A DNA stretch of 64,000 nucleotides, from NCBI RefSeq assembly GCF_001598495.1, contig NZ_BCZB01000007.1, positions 1-64,000 of the forward strand, in the 5' to 3' direction. This DNA is from Neokomagataea thailandica NBRC 106555 (GTDB lineage Bacteria; Pseudomonadota; Alphaproteobacteria; Acetobacterales; Acetobacteraceae). The notes below the pieces were generated by a model. The model did no database searches. It saw only the letters and a list, made by a program, of their open reading frames with translations, and was not told the DNA's origin. This document shows, piece after piece, positions 8,286 to 17,241 of the stretch (position 1 is its first letter; every line of letters starts with the position of its first letter). The position numbers and the translations under genes were made by a program.

Positions 8286-10268
8286 ATGCGATGGATGATT
8301 CCCCTAAATTGTAATAATGCGACACGTGCTGTTGTGGTCAGTGCGCTTCTCGTGGCTGGTGGTTCTTTGGCATCTGTGCGTGCACAAACGCTGCGTTCTC
8401 AACTCGCACAAGCTGGCACCGTCCAGACAGAAGATGCGCATGATGATGAAACGGCGTTTGCACAGGGGCGGATGCCAGATGATGCTGCTGTGTCTTTACC
8501 GCACCCGTTATCTGCGGGTGAGGCGGCTCATTATCGCCAGATCTTTCAAGCCCAACGACGAGGGGATGTGCGCCTCGCGCAGATCACGCAGCGGCATTTA
8601 TCCGATACGACCTTGTTGGGGGATGTTTTAGCGGATCGGTACCTTTCGCCTGGAGCGCAGCCTGCGTCGGAAGAGTTGAAGGACTGGCTGAAGCATTATG
8701 CGTCTTTGCCAGATGCCGGAAATATTCAGGCGCAATTGTTGAAAATGGTTCCTCCGGGTAGTGTGCTGGTGCAGTCGTTTCGTCGTGCGCTCTCACCAGA
8801 TGCTGGGGTTGCTTCTGCCCATGCGGGCTCGACTGTGCCAGCAGATCCGCTTGCGCATGCTTTCACACGTAACCCTTTGTTGGACCGCACGGTGCAAGAG
8901 CGGGTTGCGCGGGGTGAGCGTGGAGCGGAGAGTGCACGTCGCTTGGTTGATGCAACGCCGGGTATGACGGATGTCTATGCTGGGCAGCTTTATGGTGAAA
9001 TTGCGCTCGGCTTATTATCCCAAGGGGTTACGAGCGCGGCTTTGCGTATTGGGAGTGCCGGGTATGGGCGTGGGCAACATAAGGTTGCTCTACCTGCTTA
9101 CGTCGCAGGTTTGGCGGCGTGGCGTTCGGGGCAATATGCTGCGGCTTATTCTTTGTTTGAAGATGCTGCCAATGCGCCGTTGACAACGGCGGAAGCTCAG
9201 GCCGCTGCTGCGTATTGGGCTGGGCGTTCCTCGGTGCCGGTACATGGTATGACGCGTTATGCCAGTTGGCTGCATCGGGCTGCGGTGCATAAAGAGACGT
9301 TTTATGGTCTTTTGGCGGCTCAAAGCTTGGAGCAGGGTCGGCATGGCCATGCACGAGTGCCGGGTTTGGCGCATGAGCTCACTTTGCATGACCCAGTACC
9401 CGTTTTGAGTGAAATTGATGTTGAAGCGGTGAACGCTCTGCCGGATGGACGGCGTTTGTTTGCTTTGCTGCAAATTGGTGAGGCGGGCCGCGCAGAGGCT
9501 GTTATTCGCCAGATATGGCCAGATATAGCGGGTGATTCTGCGCGTGCGCGGTCTTTGCAATTGGTGGCGCAGGCGGCGGGCCTTCAGGATTTGTCAGAGC
9601 AGCTTGCGTCTTTGATTGTTGATGGAGAGCATCAGCCTAGCGGTGTGCCGGGGGCTTCTTTGCCGTTGCCGAGCCTGCGGCCTGCGCATGGGTTTCGGGT
9701 TGATCCCGCCTTGGTCTATGCGCTGACGCGTGTTGAATCAAACTTTGATGCGAGTGCTGTTTCTGGCGTGGGGGCTGAGGGGTTGATGCAAATTCGTCCT
9801 TTAACGGCGACGTTCGTGACGCATCCTCATCAGATTTACGATTCCAAGGGTGTAGCCATTAATACGGTGGCGCCGGGGATGGTGGCACGTTTGCGTGACC
9901 CAGCAGCCAATTTAGAGATTGGCCAGATGTATGTTGTGTATCTGGCTGGGCAGTCGAGCCATGTTGATGATGCGACGCATCCAGCCGGCGGTGATTTGGT
10001 GCGGGTATTGGCATCATATAATGCAGGGCCGGGCGCGATTGCGCGTTGGGAAGCGGCGCAGCAGGCAGATATGCATGATCCGTTATATTTTATGGAGACG
10101 CTCCCCAATACGGAGACGCGTGATTATGTGCATCGTGCGCTAACCTATACGTGGCTATATGCGCACCGCCTTCATGTGGGTGCGCCGTCTTTGGCTGCGC
10201 TCAGTGCGTCTGAATGGCCGTCATTTTCTGCGGAAGAGGCCCTGGCGCGGAAGCATGCTGTGAATTGA
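8286..10268 (+). CDS. Soluble lytic murein transglycosylase (SLT family)
   Basis: A periplasmic peptidoglycan-cleaving enzyme of 660 residues. It has a signal peptide (about 1-34, ending SLASVRAQ), a long superhelical helix-repeat domain (about 60-440) and a C-terminal SLT domain. That domain has the catalytic Glu in LVYALTRVESNFD, then GAEGLMQIRP and the LASYNAGPGAIARW motif. The layout matches the doughnut-shaped Slt70 type. It forms 1,6-anhydro-muropeptides during wall turnover. It ends 8 bases before the convergent YqaA-like gene. The ATG at 8286 is followed by another at 8295, so the exact start is uncertain by three codons. Confidence 0.93.
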   Translation: MRWMIPLNCNNATRAVVVSALLVAGGSLASVRAQTLRSQLAQAGTVQTEDAHDDETAFAQGRMPDDAAVSLPHPLSAGEAAHYRQIFQAQRRGDVRLAQITQRHLSDTTLLGDVLADRYLSPGAQPASEELKDWLKHYASLPDAGNIQAQLLKMVPPGSVLVQSFRRALSPDAGVASAHAGSTVPADPLAHAFTRNPLLDRTVQERVARGERGAESARRLVDATPGMTDVYAGQLYGEIALGLLSQGVTSAALRIGSAGYGRGQHKVALPAYVAGLAAWRSGQYAAAYSLFEDAANAPLTTAEAQAAAAYWAGRSSVPVHGMTRYASWLHRAAVHKETFYGLLAAQSLEQGRHGHARVPGLAHELTLHDPVPVLSEIDVEAVNALPDGRRLFALLQIGEAGRAEAVIRQIWPDIAGDSARARSLQLVAQAAGLQDLSEQLASLIVDGEHQPSGVPGASLPLPSLRPAHGFRVDPALVYALTRVESNFDASAVSGVGAEGLMQIRPLTATFVTHPHQIYDSKGVAINTVAPGMVARLRDPAANLEIGQMYVVYLAGQSSHVDDATHPAGGDLVRVLASYNAGPGAIARWEAAQQADMHDPLYFMETLPNTETRDYVHRALTYTWLYAHRLHVGAPSLAALSASEWPSFSAEEALARKHAVN

Positions 10269-10276
10269 TCCTCTGT

Positions 10277-10855
10277 TTAGAGCAGGGTGATGAGTGCAAC
10301 GCCGCCTAGGATGAGAATGAGAGCGGCGAGTAGGAGAATGGTCAGGCGCTTTTCAATGAAGTGCCGGATGGGCTCTCCGTAAAGTTTGAGTAAGATGGCC
10401 TCAAGGTAAAAGCGTGCTCCGCGGGTAATGATACTGGCGGCGATGAAGGGGATAAGCGAAAAATGCGCGGCCCCGGCAGCAATGGTGACGAATTTATAGG
10501 GCAGTGGCGTAAGGCCTTTGGCCAGAATGATCCAAACCCCGTAATGTTGGAACAAGCTTTCCAGCGAGGCGACTTTGCTCTCGGCGTGGTAAAAATGAGC
10601 GATTGGTGCGCCGATATGCTCCATGAGGAAGGCGCCTAACCCCCAACCGATGATGCCCCCGGCAACGCTTGCCGCGGTGCACAAGCCGGCGAGGCGTAGT
10701 GCATGCTCACGATGTGCAAGCAGCATGGGAATGAGCATGACATCCACTGGAATTGGGAAGATAGAGGCTTCTGCTGCGGCAACGATGATGAGCCAAAAAG
10801 GGGCGCGTGGTGATGCCGCGAGGGCCATGAGGCGGTTGTAAAGGGATGTCAGCAC
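10277..10855 (-). CDS. YqaA/DedA-type VTT-domain membrane protein
   Basis: A 192-residue inner-membrane protein with about five hydrophobic segments. The pattern ASIFPIPVDVMLIPML near the N terminus and the GLTPLPYKFVTIAAG segment in the middle mark the VTT (SNARE-associated) domain of the YqaA/DedA group. Relatives are implicated in lipid flipping and membrane homeostasis, but the substrate of this subfamily is not established. It is convergent with the lytic transglycosylase gene and divergent from the cytochrome b561 gene. Confidence 0.88.
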   Translation of the reverse strand: MLTSLYNRLMALAASPRAPFWLIIVAAAEASIFPIPVDVMLIPMLLAHREHALRLAGLCTAASVAGGIIGWGLGAFLMEHIGAPIAHFYHAESKVASLESLFQHYGVWIILAKGLTPLPYKFVTIAAGAAHFSLIPFIAASIITRGARFYLEAILLKLYGEPIRHFIEKRLTILLLAALILILGGVALITLL

Positions 10856-11026
10856 AAGAACTCTCAGGATGCGGGGCGTCTTTAGGGTATCTTCTTTCGT
10901 ATCGTTCCGCAGTATAAATGGAAAGTTGTTTGCTGGGAGCAGACGAGAGATGGCTTCTGTTTTAAAGAAGAATCGTTCTTAGGCTGCCGCTGGGGCAGTG
11001 TTTTCATTACAGAAAGTTTTTGGGAA

Positions 11027-11557
11027 ATGGCGGTACGTTATACTTTGCCGGCGCGGATTTTGCATTGGGTGATGGCTTTTATCATCATTGCGGCGTGGGG
11101 AATTGGTTTTTATGCAGACCGTATTCTGCCGGTGGGGCCGTCCCATACGCGTTTGAGTTTGCTGACGTTTCATAAAGAAATTGCGACGTTTGTTATTGTA
11201 TTATTTGTGGTGCGTGTGGCGTGGCGTGCTACGCACCGGCCGCCTGAAGTGCCGGGGGTATTAACGGAAGAGCAGCGTTTTGTGGTTCATGTCGCGCATT
11301 GGATTTTGTACGGTTTGATGCTGCTGACGCCGGTGACGGGGTGGTTGATGTCTTCTGCTCACGGCTATCCGGTGCCGATGTTGTGGGTGATTCATTTGCC
11401 ACCATTAGTGGCGAAGAGTGCGGTCTTGGCTCCGCTCTTTACCGCTTTGCATCAGCTGGTGTCATGGGTGCTGGGGGTGTTCATTGCAGGGCATGTGACC
11501 GCAGCGTTGCTGCATCGTTTCTCACGCCGTGACGGGATCATGGAAACGATGCTTTGA
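11027..11557 (+). CDS. Cytochrome b561 family protein
   Basis: A four-helix di-heme b-type cytochrome of 176 residues in the inner membrane. Conserved histidines sit in ARILHWVMAF (helix 1), LTFHKEIATF, HVAHWILYGLMLLTPVTGW and the last helix region FTALHQLV. Proteins of this family pass electrons from ubiquinol, for example to oxygen or superoxide (CybB-like). The ATG at 11027 follows a GGAAATGG context without a strong Shine-Dalgarno sequence. It stands alone on the plus strand. Confidence 0.92.
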   Translation: MAVRYTLPARILHWVMAFIIIAAWGIGFYADRILPVGPSHTRLSLLTFHKEIATFVIVLFVVRVAWRATHRPPEVPGVLTEEQRFVVHVAHWILYGLMLLTPVTGWLMSSAHGYPVPMLWVIHLPPLVAKSAVLAPLFTALHQLVSWVLGVFIAGHVTAALLHRFSRRDGIMETML

Positions 11558-11610
11558 TCAAGTGAGCCTCGTTCCGAAGAGGATTGGTTTTAGGTTGCTC
11601 TTTGTGCGTG

Positions 11611-11630
11611 AGGTAGCTGTTTGACTACCT
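11611..11630. terminator. Weak hairpin after cytochrome b561 gene
   Basis: AGGTAG (11611-11616) pairs with CTACCT (11625-11630) around an 8-base loop, followed by TTCT. It is a short stem with no real U-tract, so this is only a possible terminator. The rest of 11558-11700 shows nothing else I can support. Confidence 0.3.
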
Positions 11631-11700
11631 TTCTGACGCTTGGCCGGTGGAATAGTGCTAGGCGTCGGAGAGAAGGATATGCGTGTGGGTCGACGGGCGC

Positions 11701-12096
11701 CTAGGCGTAGTGAGGCCTGCAGGCGTTGAACGCTCTCAGAATGGTTTCACCAATGGCTTCATCCGTATCATGGATGGAAACATGAAAAACCTTTCCATCA
11801 TTTTTATCCAAATCCCACGCCCCGTGGCCACCACCACCGCCGCGTGAGGCTGTTAGCTCGATTTGATCTGTATTTTCATAGTCCCAGCATGAAAATACGC
11901 AGGCTGTTTTAGTTATAGCGGTTCGCCAATCTTTGATTTGAAAGTCTACGACGATTTTGTCCCAGAAGTTTAAAAAGGCTCGGCCGGTTTCGGAGTTCAC
12001 TTTATGGACGATCTCGGGGGAGAGCGAAGAATCTTGTTTGAAATCTTCGCTTGTGTGCAAAGACCGGCGAAAGTTTTCGCCGATCCATTGAGGCGT
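11701..12096 (-). CDS. Hypothetical small cytoplasmic protein with apparent ACG start
   Basis: I do not recognise this gene. From TTG at 12060 it encodes 119 residues, but the frame continues coding-like upstream (TPQWIGENFRRS). It reaches an ACG codon at 12094-12096 that sits 6 bases after a perfect GGAGG on the minus strand (12103-12107). An ATG-to-ACG change at the natural start, or use of ACG as a poor start, fits best and gives about 131 residues. It has no signal peptide. It is acidic with Trp residues, a Gly5 stretch (RGGGGGHGAWD) and a C terminus (AIGETILRAFNACRP) loosely reminiscent of contact-dependent-inhibition immunity proteins; that resemblance is weak. It is a solitary gene without a toxin neighbour. 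Confidence 0.55.
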   Translation of the reverse strand, partial: TPQWIGENFRRSLHTSEDFKQDSSLSPEIVHKVNSETGRAFLNFWDKIVVDFQIKDWRTAITKTACVFSCWDYENTDQIELTASRGGGGGHGAWDLDKNDGKVFHVSIHDTDEAIGETILRAFNACRPHYA

Positions 12097-12131
12097 TGCA
12101 GACCTCCGATCTGTGTATACTGACTAACCCG

Positions 12132-12314
12132 TACGAGAGAAAAAATCTCCATTCCAGATTTCAGAACAGGTCACAGCGTAGAATTTTTTGTTTCTGTAGA
12201 GTTTTGCTCTTCTTGTCTTGATCATTTTACAACTGGTGGGGATGAATGGGATAATGGCGCTGATACTAATATGGTGTGGCTGTTTCGTCCAAGGTTCTTG
12301 GGGCAGCGTTGTAG
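12132..12314 (+). other. Coding-like fragment without a start codon
   Basis: This lies in the gap between the orphan gene and ccmB. One plus-strand frame stays open for nearly 60 codons after a stop and reads like protein (VEFFVSVEFCSSCLDHF, then GGDEWDNGADTNMVWLF), ending at a TGA near 12314. It has no ATG or GTG in a useful place and no Shine-Dalgarno sequence. It may be the remnant of a lost gene with a CxxC pair; I cannot name it. Confidence 0.25.
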
Positions 12315-12347
12315 AGTGTGAAGTTGTTGTGAGTGTTTAGTTACCAT

Positions 12348-13013
12348 TTATTCAGTGGCGGCTTTGAGGCCTTGGCCTGCGGCCAGTGGGCTGAGGGGAA
12401 GGGCTGCCATGAGGCACGCGCCCAAGAGGTCTAATCCACTTTCTGCAGATGTGCCGAGCAAAGGCGCGTAAGAGGCGGATGCGCCAAAGATCAGGATTGG
12501 TGTTGCGAGGGGGAGCACTAAGAGTGGCAGCAGAACGCCACCGCGGCGTGCGCCCAGCACAACGGATGCTGCCATTCCGCCGAGGAGTGAAAGGCACAAT
12601 GTGCCGAGTGTGAGGCTGATGAGCAGAATGGGCATTTCCTGTTCGGTCACGCCGAGCATGAGCCCAAGTGGTAAGCTAGCAATAATGAGAGGTAAGCCCG
12701 TTGTAAGCCAATGAGCGATCATTTTGGCGAGGGCAACCCATGGGGCCGAAAGGCCCGTGAGCATTAAGAAGTCCAGCGATCCGTCATCCAGCTCAGATCC
12801 GAAAAGTCGGTCAAGTGGTAGTAAAGATGCGAGCAGCGCGCAGACCCAGACGATGCCCGGTCCCATATGGCGCAGCAAGTCCGGTGAAGGGCCGAGGGCT
12901 AACGGGAAGAGGCTGCCGCATAGAATAAAGAAAAGGAGTGTCGCGAGGGTATCAGCGCCAAAGCGAAAGGCGAGGAGAAGGTCACGGCGAATAAGTGCGA
13001 GAAAAGCCGTCAT
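12348..13013 (-). CDS. ccmB: Heme exporter permease CcmB
   Basis: A six-helix inner-membrane permease (221 residues) of the CcmAB complex used in system I cytochrome c maturation. The N terminus LALIRRDLLLAFR and the region LDRLFGSELDDGSLDFLML match the family. Hydrophobic segments then alternate to the end. It overlaps ccmA by 4 bases on the same strand. ccmC and ccmD, often next in alphaproteobacteria, are not downstream here, so the remaining Ccm genes must lie elsewhere. Confidence 0.93.
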   Translation of the reverse strand: MTAFLALIRRDLLLAFRFGADTLATLLFFILCGSLFPLALGPSPDLLRHMGPGIVWVCALLASLLPLDRLFGSELDDGSLDFLMLTGLSAPWVALAKMIAHWLTTGLPLIIASLPLGLMLGVTEQEMPILLISLTLGTLCLSLLGGMAASVVLGARRGGVLLPLLVLPLATPILIFGASASYAPLLGTSAESGLDLLGACLMAALPLSPLAAGQGLKAATE

Positions 13014-13657
13014 GACAGAATATCCAAATCAAAATCATCTAACGGCGTTGTGCTGGGTGAGATGACGGGGAGTTGATGTGTGCGTGTGTTCGGTAATGGG
13101 AGGGGCACGTGTGTTGTTGCGATGAGTGCGCCACCTTGGGCGCGGTGCTGCGCCATAATGTGCCCGAGGCGTTCAATACTGGCCTGATCCAGACCGACGC
13201 TTGGTTCATCGAGGAGCCATAAGGTTGCGCCGGAGAGCATAACGCGGGCAAAGGCTGCGCGGCGTTTTTGTCCGGATGAGAGGAGGCGTGCAGGGAGATC
13301 TGCGAGGTGAGTAAGGTCTAATGCTGCCAAAACATCATGTAGTGGTGCTGCGCCGAGTTGTGCGGCGAGGGCAAGATTATGGCTAAGGCTGAGGGCTGGT
13401 TTAAGAGCATCTTGATGGCCGAGCCATGAGAGGGAGGCTGCGCGGGTGATTTGGCCGCCTGTGGGGGGGCGTAGCCCTGCGATTGTACGAAGGAGTGTTG
13501 ATTTCCCCGCGCCATTGGGCCCGGTGAGCAACATTGCTTCGCCGGGGTAAAGGGTAAGGTTGACCGCATCCAGCACGAGGCGATCCCCACGGATGACGGA
13601 GAGGTCCTGTACTGTAAGGATGGGCGTGGGGGTGTCCGGGCTACTCATGTCATCCAT
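13010..13657 (-). CDS. ccmA: Heme exporter ATP-binding protein CcmA
   Basis: An ABC ATPase of 215 residues, short as usual for CcmA, that drives release of heme-loaded CcmE during cytochrome c maturation. Walker A is TGPNGAGKST, the signature is LLSSGQKRRAAFARV and Walker B is LWLLDEPSVGLD. It is translationally coupled to ccmB (ATGA overlap). The start ATG at 13657 is followed by a second Met two codons later; either is possible. Confidence 0.93.
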   Translation of the reverse strand: MDDMSSPDTPTPILTVQDLSVIRGDRLVLDAVNLTLYPGEAMLLTGPNGAGKSTLLRTIAGLRPPTGGQITRAASLSWLGHQDALKPALSLSHNLALAAQLGAAPLHDVLAALDLTHLADLPARLLSSGQKRRAAFARVMLSGATLWLLDEPSVGLDQASIERLGHIMAQHRAQGGALIATTHVPLPLPNTRTHQLPVISPSTTPLDDFDLDILS

Positions 13658-13864
13658 TGCAAATAAGAAGCGTTATCAAAAAAGTTTAGACCCGTGAATG
13701 GCGTGATGCGCAAGGGGGTGTTGCGTAAACGTATCGCGTGTTGGGCTTTCAGGCCATGAAAGATGGAAAATACTCGCCCCGATGGGGGAGGTCCGTTAAG
13801 AGGGGGTTCGTTTTCTGTGTTAGAGTATGTCATGGTGTGATGCTCATGCCATGTACTATTTTGA

Positions 13865-14641
13865 ATGAGGGGCCTGGAACTGACTGATCTCGTACTTCGG
13901 GCGAGTGACATCGCCAAATCCTTTGGTGGCAGCCCAATTCTTAAGGGAATTTCGCTTAATGTAGAGCGAGGAGAGCTGATTTCCATTATCGGTCCATCGG
14001 GCTGTGGGAAATCAACCTTTTTGCGCTGCTTGAATTTTCTTGAGCATCCGGATGTTGGGTCTGTTCATATTGAAGATGTCGCGGTGTCATGCTCAGGCGG
14101 TCACTGGACCAGAGCGCATGAAGCGCAAGCCCATAAATTGCGCCAGCATGTCGGTATGGTTTTTCAGTCGTTCAACTTATTTCCACATCGTACGGTGCTG
14201 GATAACGTGATGATGGCCCCGATCCATGTGAAGCGTGTGCCTGCGGCCGAGGCTGAGGCTGTTGCACGTGAATTGCTGACGAAAGTTGGCTTAGAGCATG
14301 TGATGGAGCGTTTTCCGGATAGTTTGTCTGGTGGACAAAAGCAGCGTGCGGCGATTGCACGGGCGTTGGCCATGAAACCATCTGTTATGTTGTATGATGA
14401 GCCGACCTCCGCTTTGGACCCAGAATTGTCCGAAGAAGTGCTGACAGTGATGCGTGCGCTGGATGAGGAAGGAATGACCCAATTGGTGGTCACGCATGAT
14501 ATGCGGTTTGCGCAGGCGGCTTCTGACCGGGTGTTGTATTTTGAGGGGGGGGAGATCGTGGAAAGTGGCGATCCGGACCTGATGTTTGCCGATCCGCGAG
14601 ACGGGCGGACGCGGCGTTTCTTGCGGACGCTGCTCGGATGA
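13865..14641 (+). CDS. Polar amino-acid ABC transporter ATP-binding protein
   Basis: A 258-residue ATPase of the GlnQ/HisP class. Walker A is IGPSGCGKSTFLRCLN, the Q-loop region is VGMVFQSFNLFPHRT, the signature is LSGGQKQRAAIARAL and Walker B is VMLYDEPTSALDPE; the H-loop lies in VVTHDM. It powers uptake of polar amino acids through the fused binding protein-permease encoded downstream, with an ATGA overlap. Only about 6 bases separate a possible TACTAT -10 box (13854-13859) from the ATG. The transcript may be nearly leaderless, but I see no good -35. Confidence 0.92.
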   Translation: MRGLELTDLVLRASDIAKSFGGSPILKGISLNVERGELISIIGPSGCGKSTFLRCLNFLEHPDVGSVHIEDVAVSCSGGHWTRAHEAQAHKLRQHVGMVFQSFNLFPHRTVLDNVMMAPIHVKRVPAAEAEAVARELLTKVGLEHVMERFPDSLSGGQKQRAAIARALAMKPSVMLYDEPTSALDPELSEEVLTVMRALDEEGMTQLVVTHDMRFAQAASDRVLYFEGGEIVESGDPDLMFADPRDGRTRRFLRTLLG

Positions 14642-16197
14642 AACGTTTTCTCTCCTTAATATGTGCGTGTTTGGTCGGGGTATCGGTTTTGGCGCCGGCT
14701 TCAGCGCGCGCCGCGTCGAGCAATGTGCCGGGTGCTTTGAACGCAACGGATTTGCCGTGGGCCTCTGATGGGGAGGCAAACGTACCCTACACTTTTCACG
14801 ATCCGGCGGAAGAATCCCGCATTACGGGCTTTGAATATGACCTCGTGGCGGCTCTGGGCGAGCATATGGGGCTAAAGTCCCGGTTTGTTCAAAATGACTG
14901 GGATGGGTTAATCCCCGGCCTATCGCGTGGGCTTTATGCGATGGTGGTGGATGGAATTGAGATGACGCCGGAGCATAAGGCGGCGGTTCTCTTTTCTCAC
15001 CCTTATTACATTACGAGTAACCGTATCATTGTCCGGAAAGAGATGAAGGATCCACCTTTGACGGTGGATGCTTTGCAGGGGCGTACGGTTGGGACCATCA
15101 AAGAGACATCGGCAGAACGGATTTTGCGGCGTGATGGTCATGTCAAAATTCGTTCGTATGTTGAAGAGACAAATGCGTTTGCTGACCTGAAGAATGGGCG
15201 GCTGGATGCTATTTTGCTTGATGAGCCGATTGCGCTTTATTACGGCAGTATCTCTCAGGACATGCAGATTGTTGGGAAGCCAATTGGCCATACGTCTTAT
15301 GGTATTGCGTTCCGGCATGGTGAAGAAAAACTGTGTGGCCGTGTCGATGCCGCGTTAGCTGACCTTACTCAAGACGGCACTTTGCATCGGATTTTGGCGA
15401 AGTGGAATCTATGGACGCCCGCTATGGCGGATTACACGGGCGATCACACGCAGCCGGATATCGCGCCGACGGAATGGCAGCGTTATCGTGATGCAATGGA
15501 CGCGACGACCGGCCGTGGTTGGGGTGCTCTTGCGAAGCGTTATATTGGCTTCCTACCGCTGATTGGGCGTGCCGCATTGATGACGCTGGCGGTTTCAGCT
15601 CTGGCGATGGTGTTGGCTGTGGCGTTGGGTGTGAGCTTAGCGTTGGCGCGGCATTATGGTGGTTGGGTACTACGCACGACGGCCGGGCTGTATGTTGAGA
15701 TCATTCGCGGCACACCATTGCTGATTCAGGTGTTATTTATTTTTTATGGTTTGCCGATTTTTGGTATCCGGCTCTCTCCGTTCGTGGCGGGTGTTTTGTC
15801 TCTGGGGCTGAACTATGCCGCATATGAAGCGGAGAATTATCGTGCGGGTCTGTTGTCTGTGCCTAAGGGGCAGTCAGAAGCGGCGGTGGCCTTGAACATG
15901 ACGCAGCTACAGGCGCTGCGTTTGGTTGTGGTCCCGCAGGCTTTTCGAACGGTTGTGCCGGTCATGACGAATGATTTTATTTCGTTATTGAAGGACAGTT
16001 CCTTGGTGTCGGTTATTACGCTGAGTGAGTTGAGCCAAGCTTACGTGCGGCTTTCGGCTACGTATTATGACTATTTTGGTACCGGACTGATGGTTGGCGC
16101 AGCGTATTTGCTGCTGGGTCTGCCTTTTGTCCGTTTGGCGCGTATGGCTGAGCGGAGAATGGGGCGGAGTATGGGCGGCGCGGGACGGCCTCATTAA
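14638..16197 (+). CDS. Amino-acid ABC transporter: fused binding protein and permease
   Basis: One 519-residue chain combines two normally separate parts. A signal peptide (1-25, PASARA) is followed by a family 3 solute-binding domain (about 35-265: VPYTFHDPAEESRITGFEYD and DAILLDEPIALYYG). Then comes a permease domain (about 300-510) with several helices and the EAA coupling loop (AAVALNMTQLQALRLVVVPQ). The tethered binding domain would sit at the periplasmic face of the permease dimer. Such fusions are known in other bacteria, mainly for Gln/Glu systems; the substrate cannot be read from sequence. The ATPase partner is directly upstream and coupled. Confidence 0.9.
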   Translation: MKRFLSLICACLVGVSVLAPASARAASSNVPGALNATDLPWASDGEANVPYTFHDPAEESRITGFEYDLVAALGEHMGLKSRFVQNDWDGLIPGLSRGLYAMVVDGIEMTPEHKAAVLFSHPYYITSNRIIVRKEMKDPPLTVDALQGRTVGTIKETSAERILRRDGHVKIRSYVEETNAFADLKNGRLDAILLDEPIALYYGSISQDMQIVGKPIGHTSYGIAFRHGEEKLCGRVDAALADLTQDGTLHRILAKWNLWTPAMADYTGDHTQPDIAPTEWQRYRDAMDATTGRGWGALAKRYIGFLPLIGRAALMTLAVSALAMVLAVALGVSLALARHYGGWVLRTTAGLYVEIIRGTPLLIQVLFIFYGLPIFGIRLSPFVAGVLSLGLNYAAYEAENYRAGLLSVPKGQSEAAVALNMTQLQALRLVVVPQAFRTVVPVMTNDFISLLKDSSLVSVITLSELSQAYVRLSATYYDYFGTGLMVGAAYLLLGLPFVRLARMAERRMGRSMGGAGRPH

Positions 16198-16222
16198 TGA
16201 GCGCGAATGCGACGCGTCTTTT

Positions 16223-17155
16223 TTAGCCGCCTCGTCGACTTGGGCTAGCTGGATCATTGAGGGCTGCTGGAGCAATATCTGCTGTAGTCAAATTTTGCGC
16301 GAAGCCAGTCAGGAGAAGATTGGTCCATGTTTTCGCCCAGCTATTCGTGTCACTGACAAATTGCTTGGCTTGTGGGAATTTAGAAAGATTTTCTTTGGTC
16401 CATGCCAGTGGGGGCGCGACAACTTGATTTGTCTGTGGGTCAAGTGGAGCGATGAGTGTGATGATATTTTCGGCTTCAATGTTTTGTGTGCCGGGGACGG
16501 GGGCTACGTGAAACCACCCAATACTGAGCATGAGGGGGGGGATGGGGTAGGCCAGTGTGCGTAAGCGATCAAAGGCAGCTTGATCAAACGGGGTGGTGCT
16601 GACGGAGGCATTGCTGAGTATTGCGTTTGAGGTGAAGGTACATTCTTCGACGGCGAGGCCAGACGGTGCGGGCTTTTCGCTAATATGCGCGTAGTAGTTG
16701 CGGTCATCATGGCATGGTGTGTCGAAGCCTATGACAGCGGTGGCTGGTACTGGGACCTGTGTTGCGCGGGCGACGATGATGCCTGTGATGACGCCACGAT
16801 CCATGCGTGCCAAAAATTGTTCGGAGAGTTCGCCGCGTGGGCCGCTTTGGGCGGTGAGGATCGGGTGCCAATCTCCGGCTGGTAAAGGGATGGTGTGTCC
16901 TGCGATACGAATGGCACCGTGTTGTGTGATGTTGGGGTCAGGTGCGCCGACTTTGTCGTTATCAGCGACGGGTTGGGCAGAAGAATCGGTCTTGTCGGTG
17001 GAGGGTAACGTGGGCGCATGGCCGGGGAGCCAAGGGGCGTGGCGTTTCACGGAGGCAGTTGGAAAAAAAGCTGTTAATCCGGCGGATGCTCCGCCGAGGA
17101 GAAGAGCTGTGCGCCAGAGGGGGGCGCGTTTCCAAAGGCGGGTGAAAGCGGTCAC
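16223..17155 (-). CDS. Uncharacterised secreted or membrane-anchored protein
   Basis: I do not recognise this 310-residue protein. Residues 12-30 form one hydrophobic segment preceded by Arg/Lys, consistent with an uncleaved anchor or signal peptide. A Pro/Thr/Asp-rich linker follows (about 35-75). A mixed globular domain then begins near HGAIRIAGHTIPLPAGDWHP. It has two cysteines (TPCHDD and VEECTF) that could form a disulphide in the periplasm. It is the third gene of a minus-strand cluster led by two membrane-anchored proteins, one an AAA+ ATPase. An 86-base gap with a small hairpin separates it from the ATPase gene. Confidence 0.6.
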   Translation of the reverse strand: MTAFTRLWKRAPLWRTALLLGGASAGLTAFFPTASVKRHAPWLPGHAPTLPSTDKTDSSAQPVADNDKVGAPDPNITQHGAIRIAGHTIPLPAGDWHPILTAQSGPRGELSEQFLARMDRGVITGIIVARATQVPVPATAVIGFDTPCHDDRNYYAHISEKPAPSGLAVEECTFTSNAILSNASVSTTPFDQAAFDRLRTLAYPIPPLMLSIGWFHVAPVPGTQNIEAENIITLIAPLDPQTNQVVAPPLAWTKENLSKFPQAKQFVSDTNSWAKTWTNLLLTGFAQNLTTADIAPAALNDPASPSRRGG

Positions 17156-17199
17156 GGGGATCTCATCTTATAAAAGAGTGCTGTGCATGCAGATCATGG

Positions 17200-17215
17200 C
17201 CCGCTTGGAAGCGGG
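17200..17215. other. Hairpin between AAA+ gene and downstream gene
   Basis: CCCGCTT (17200-17206) is complementary to AAGCGGG (17209-17215), giving a GC-rich stem in the 86-base gap. On the minus strand it is not followed by a U-run. It is more likely an RNA-processing or stability element than a terminator, if functional at all. Confidence 0.35.
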
Positions 17216-17241
17216 TAAGGAGTGATGATCGGGGTAAGTGG

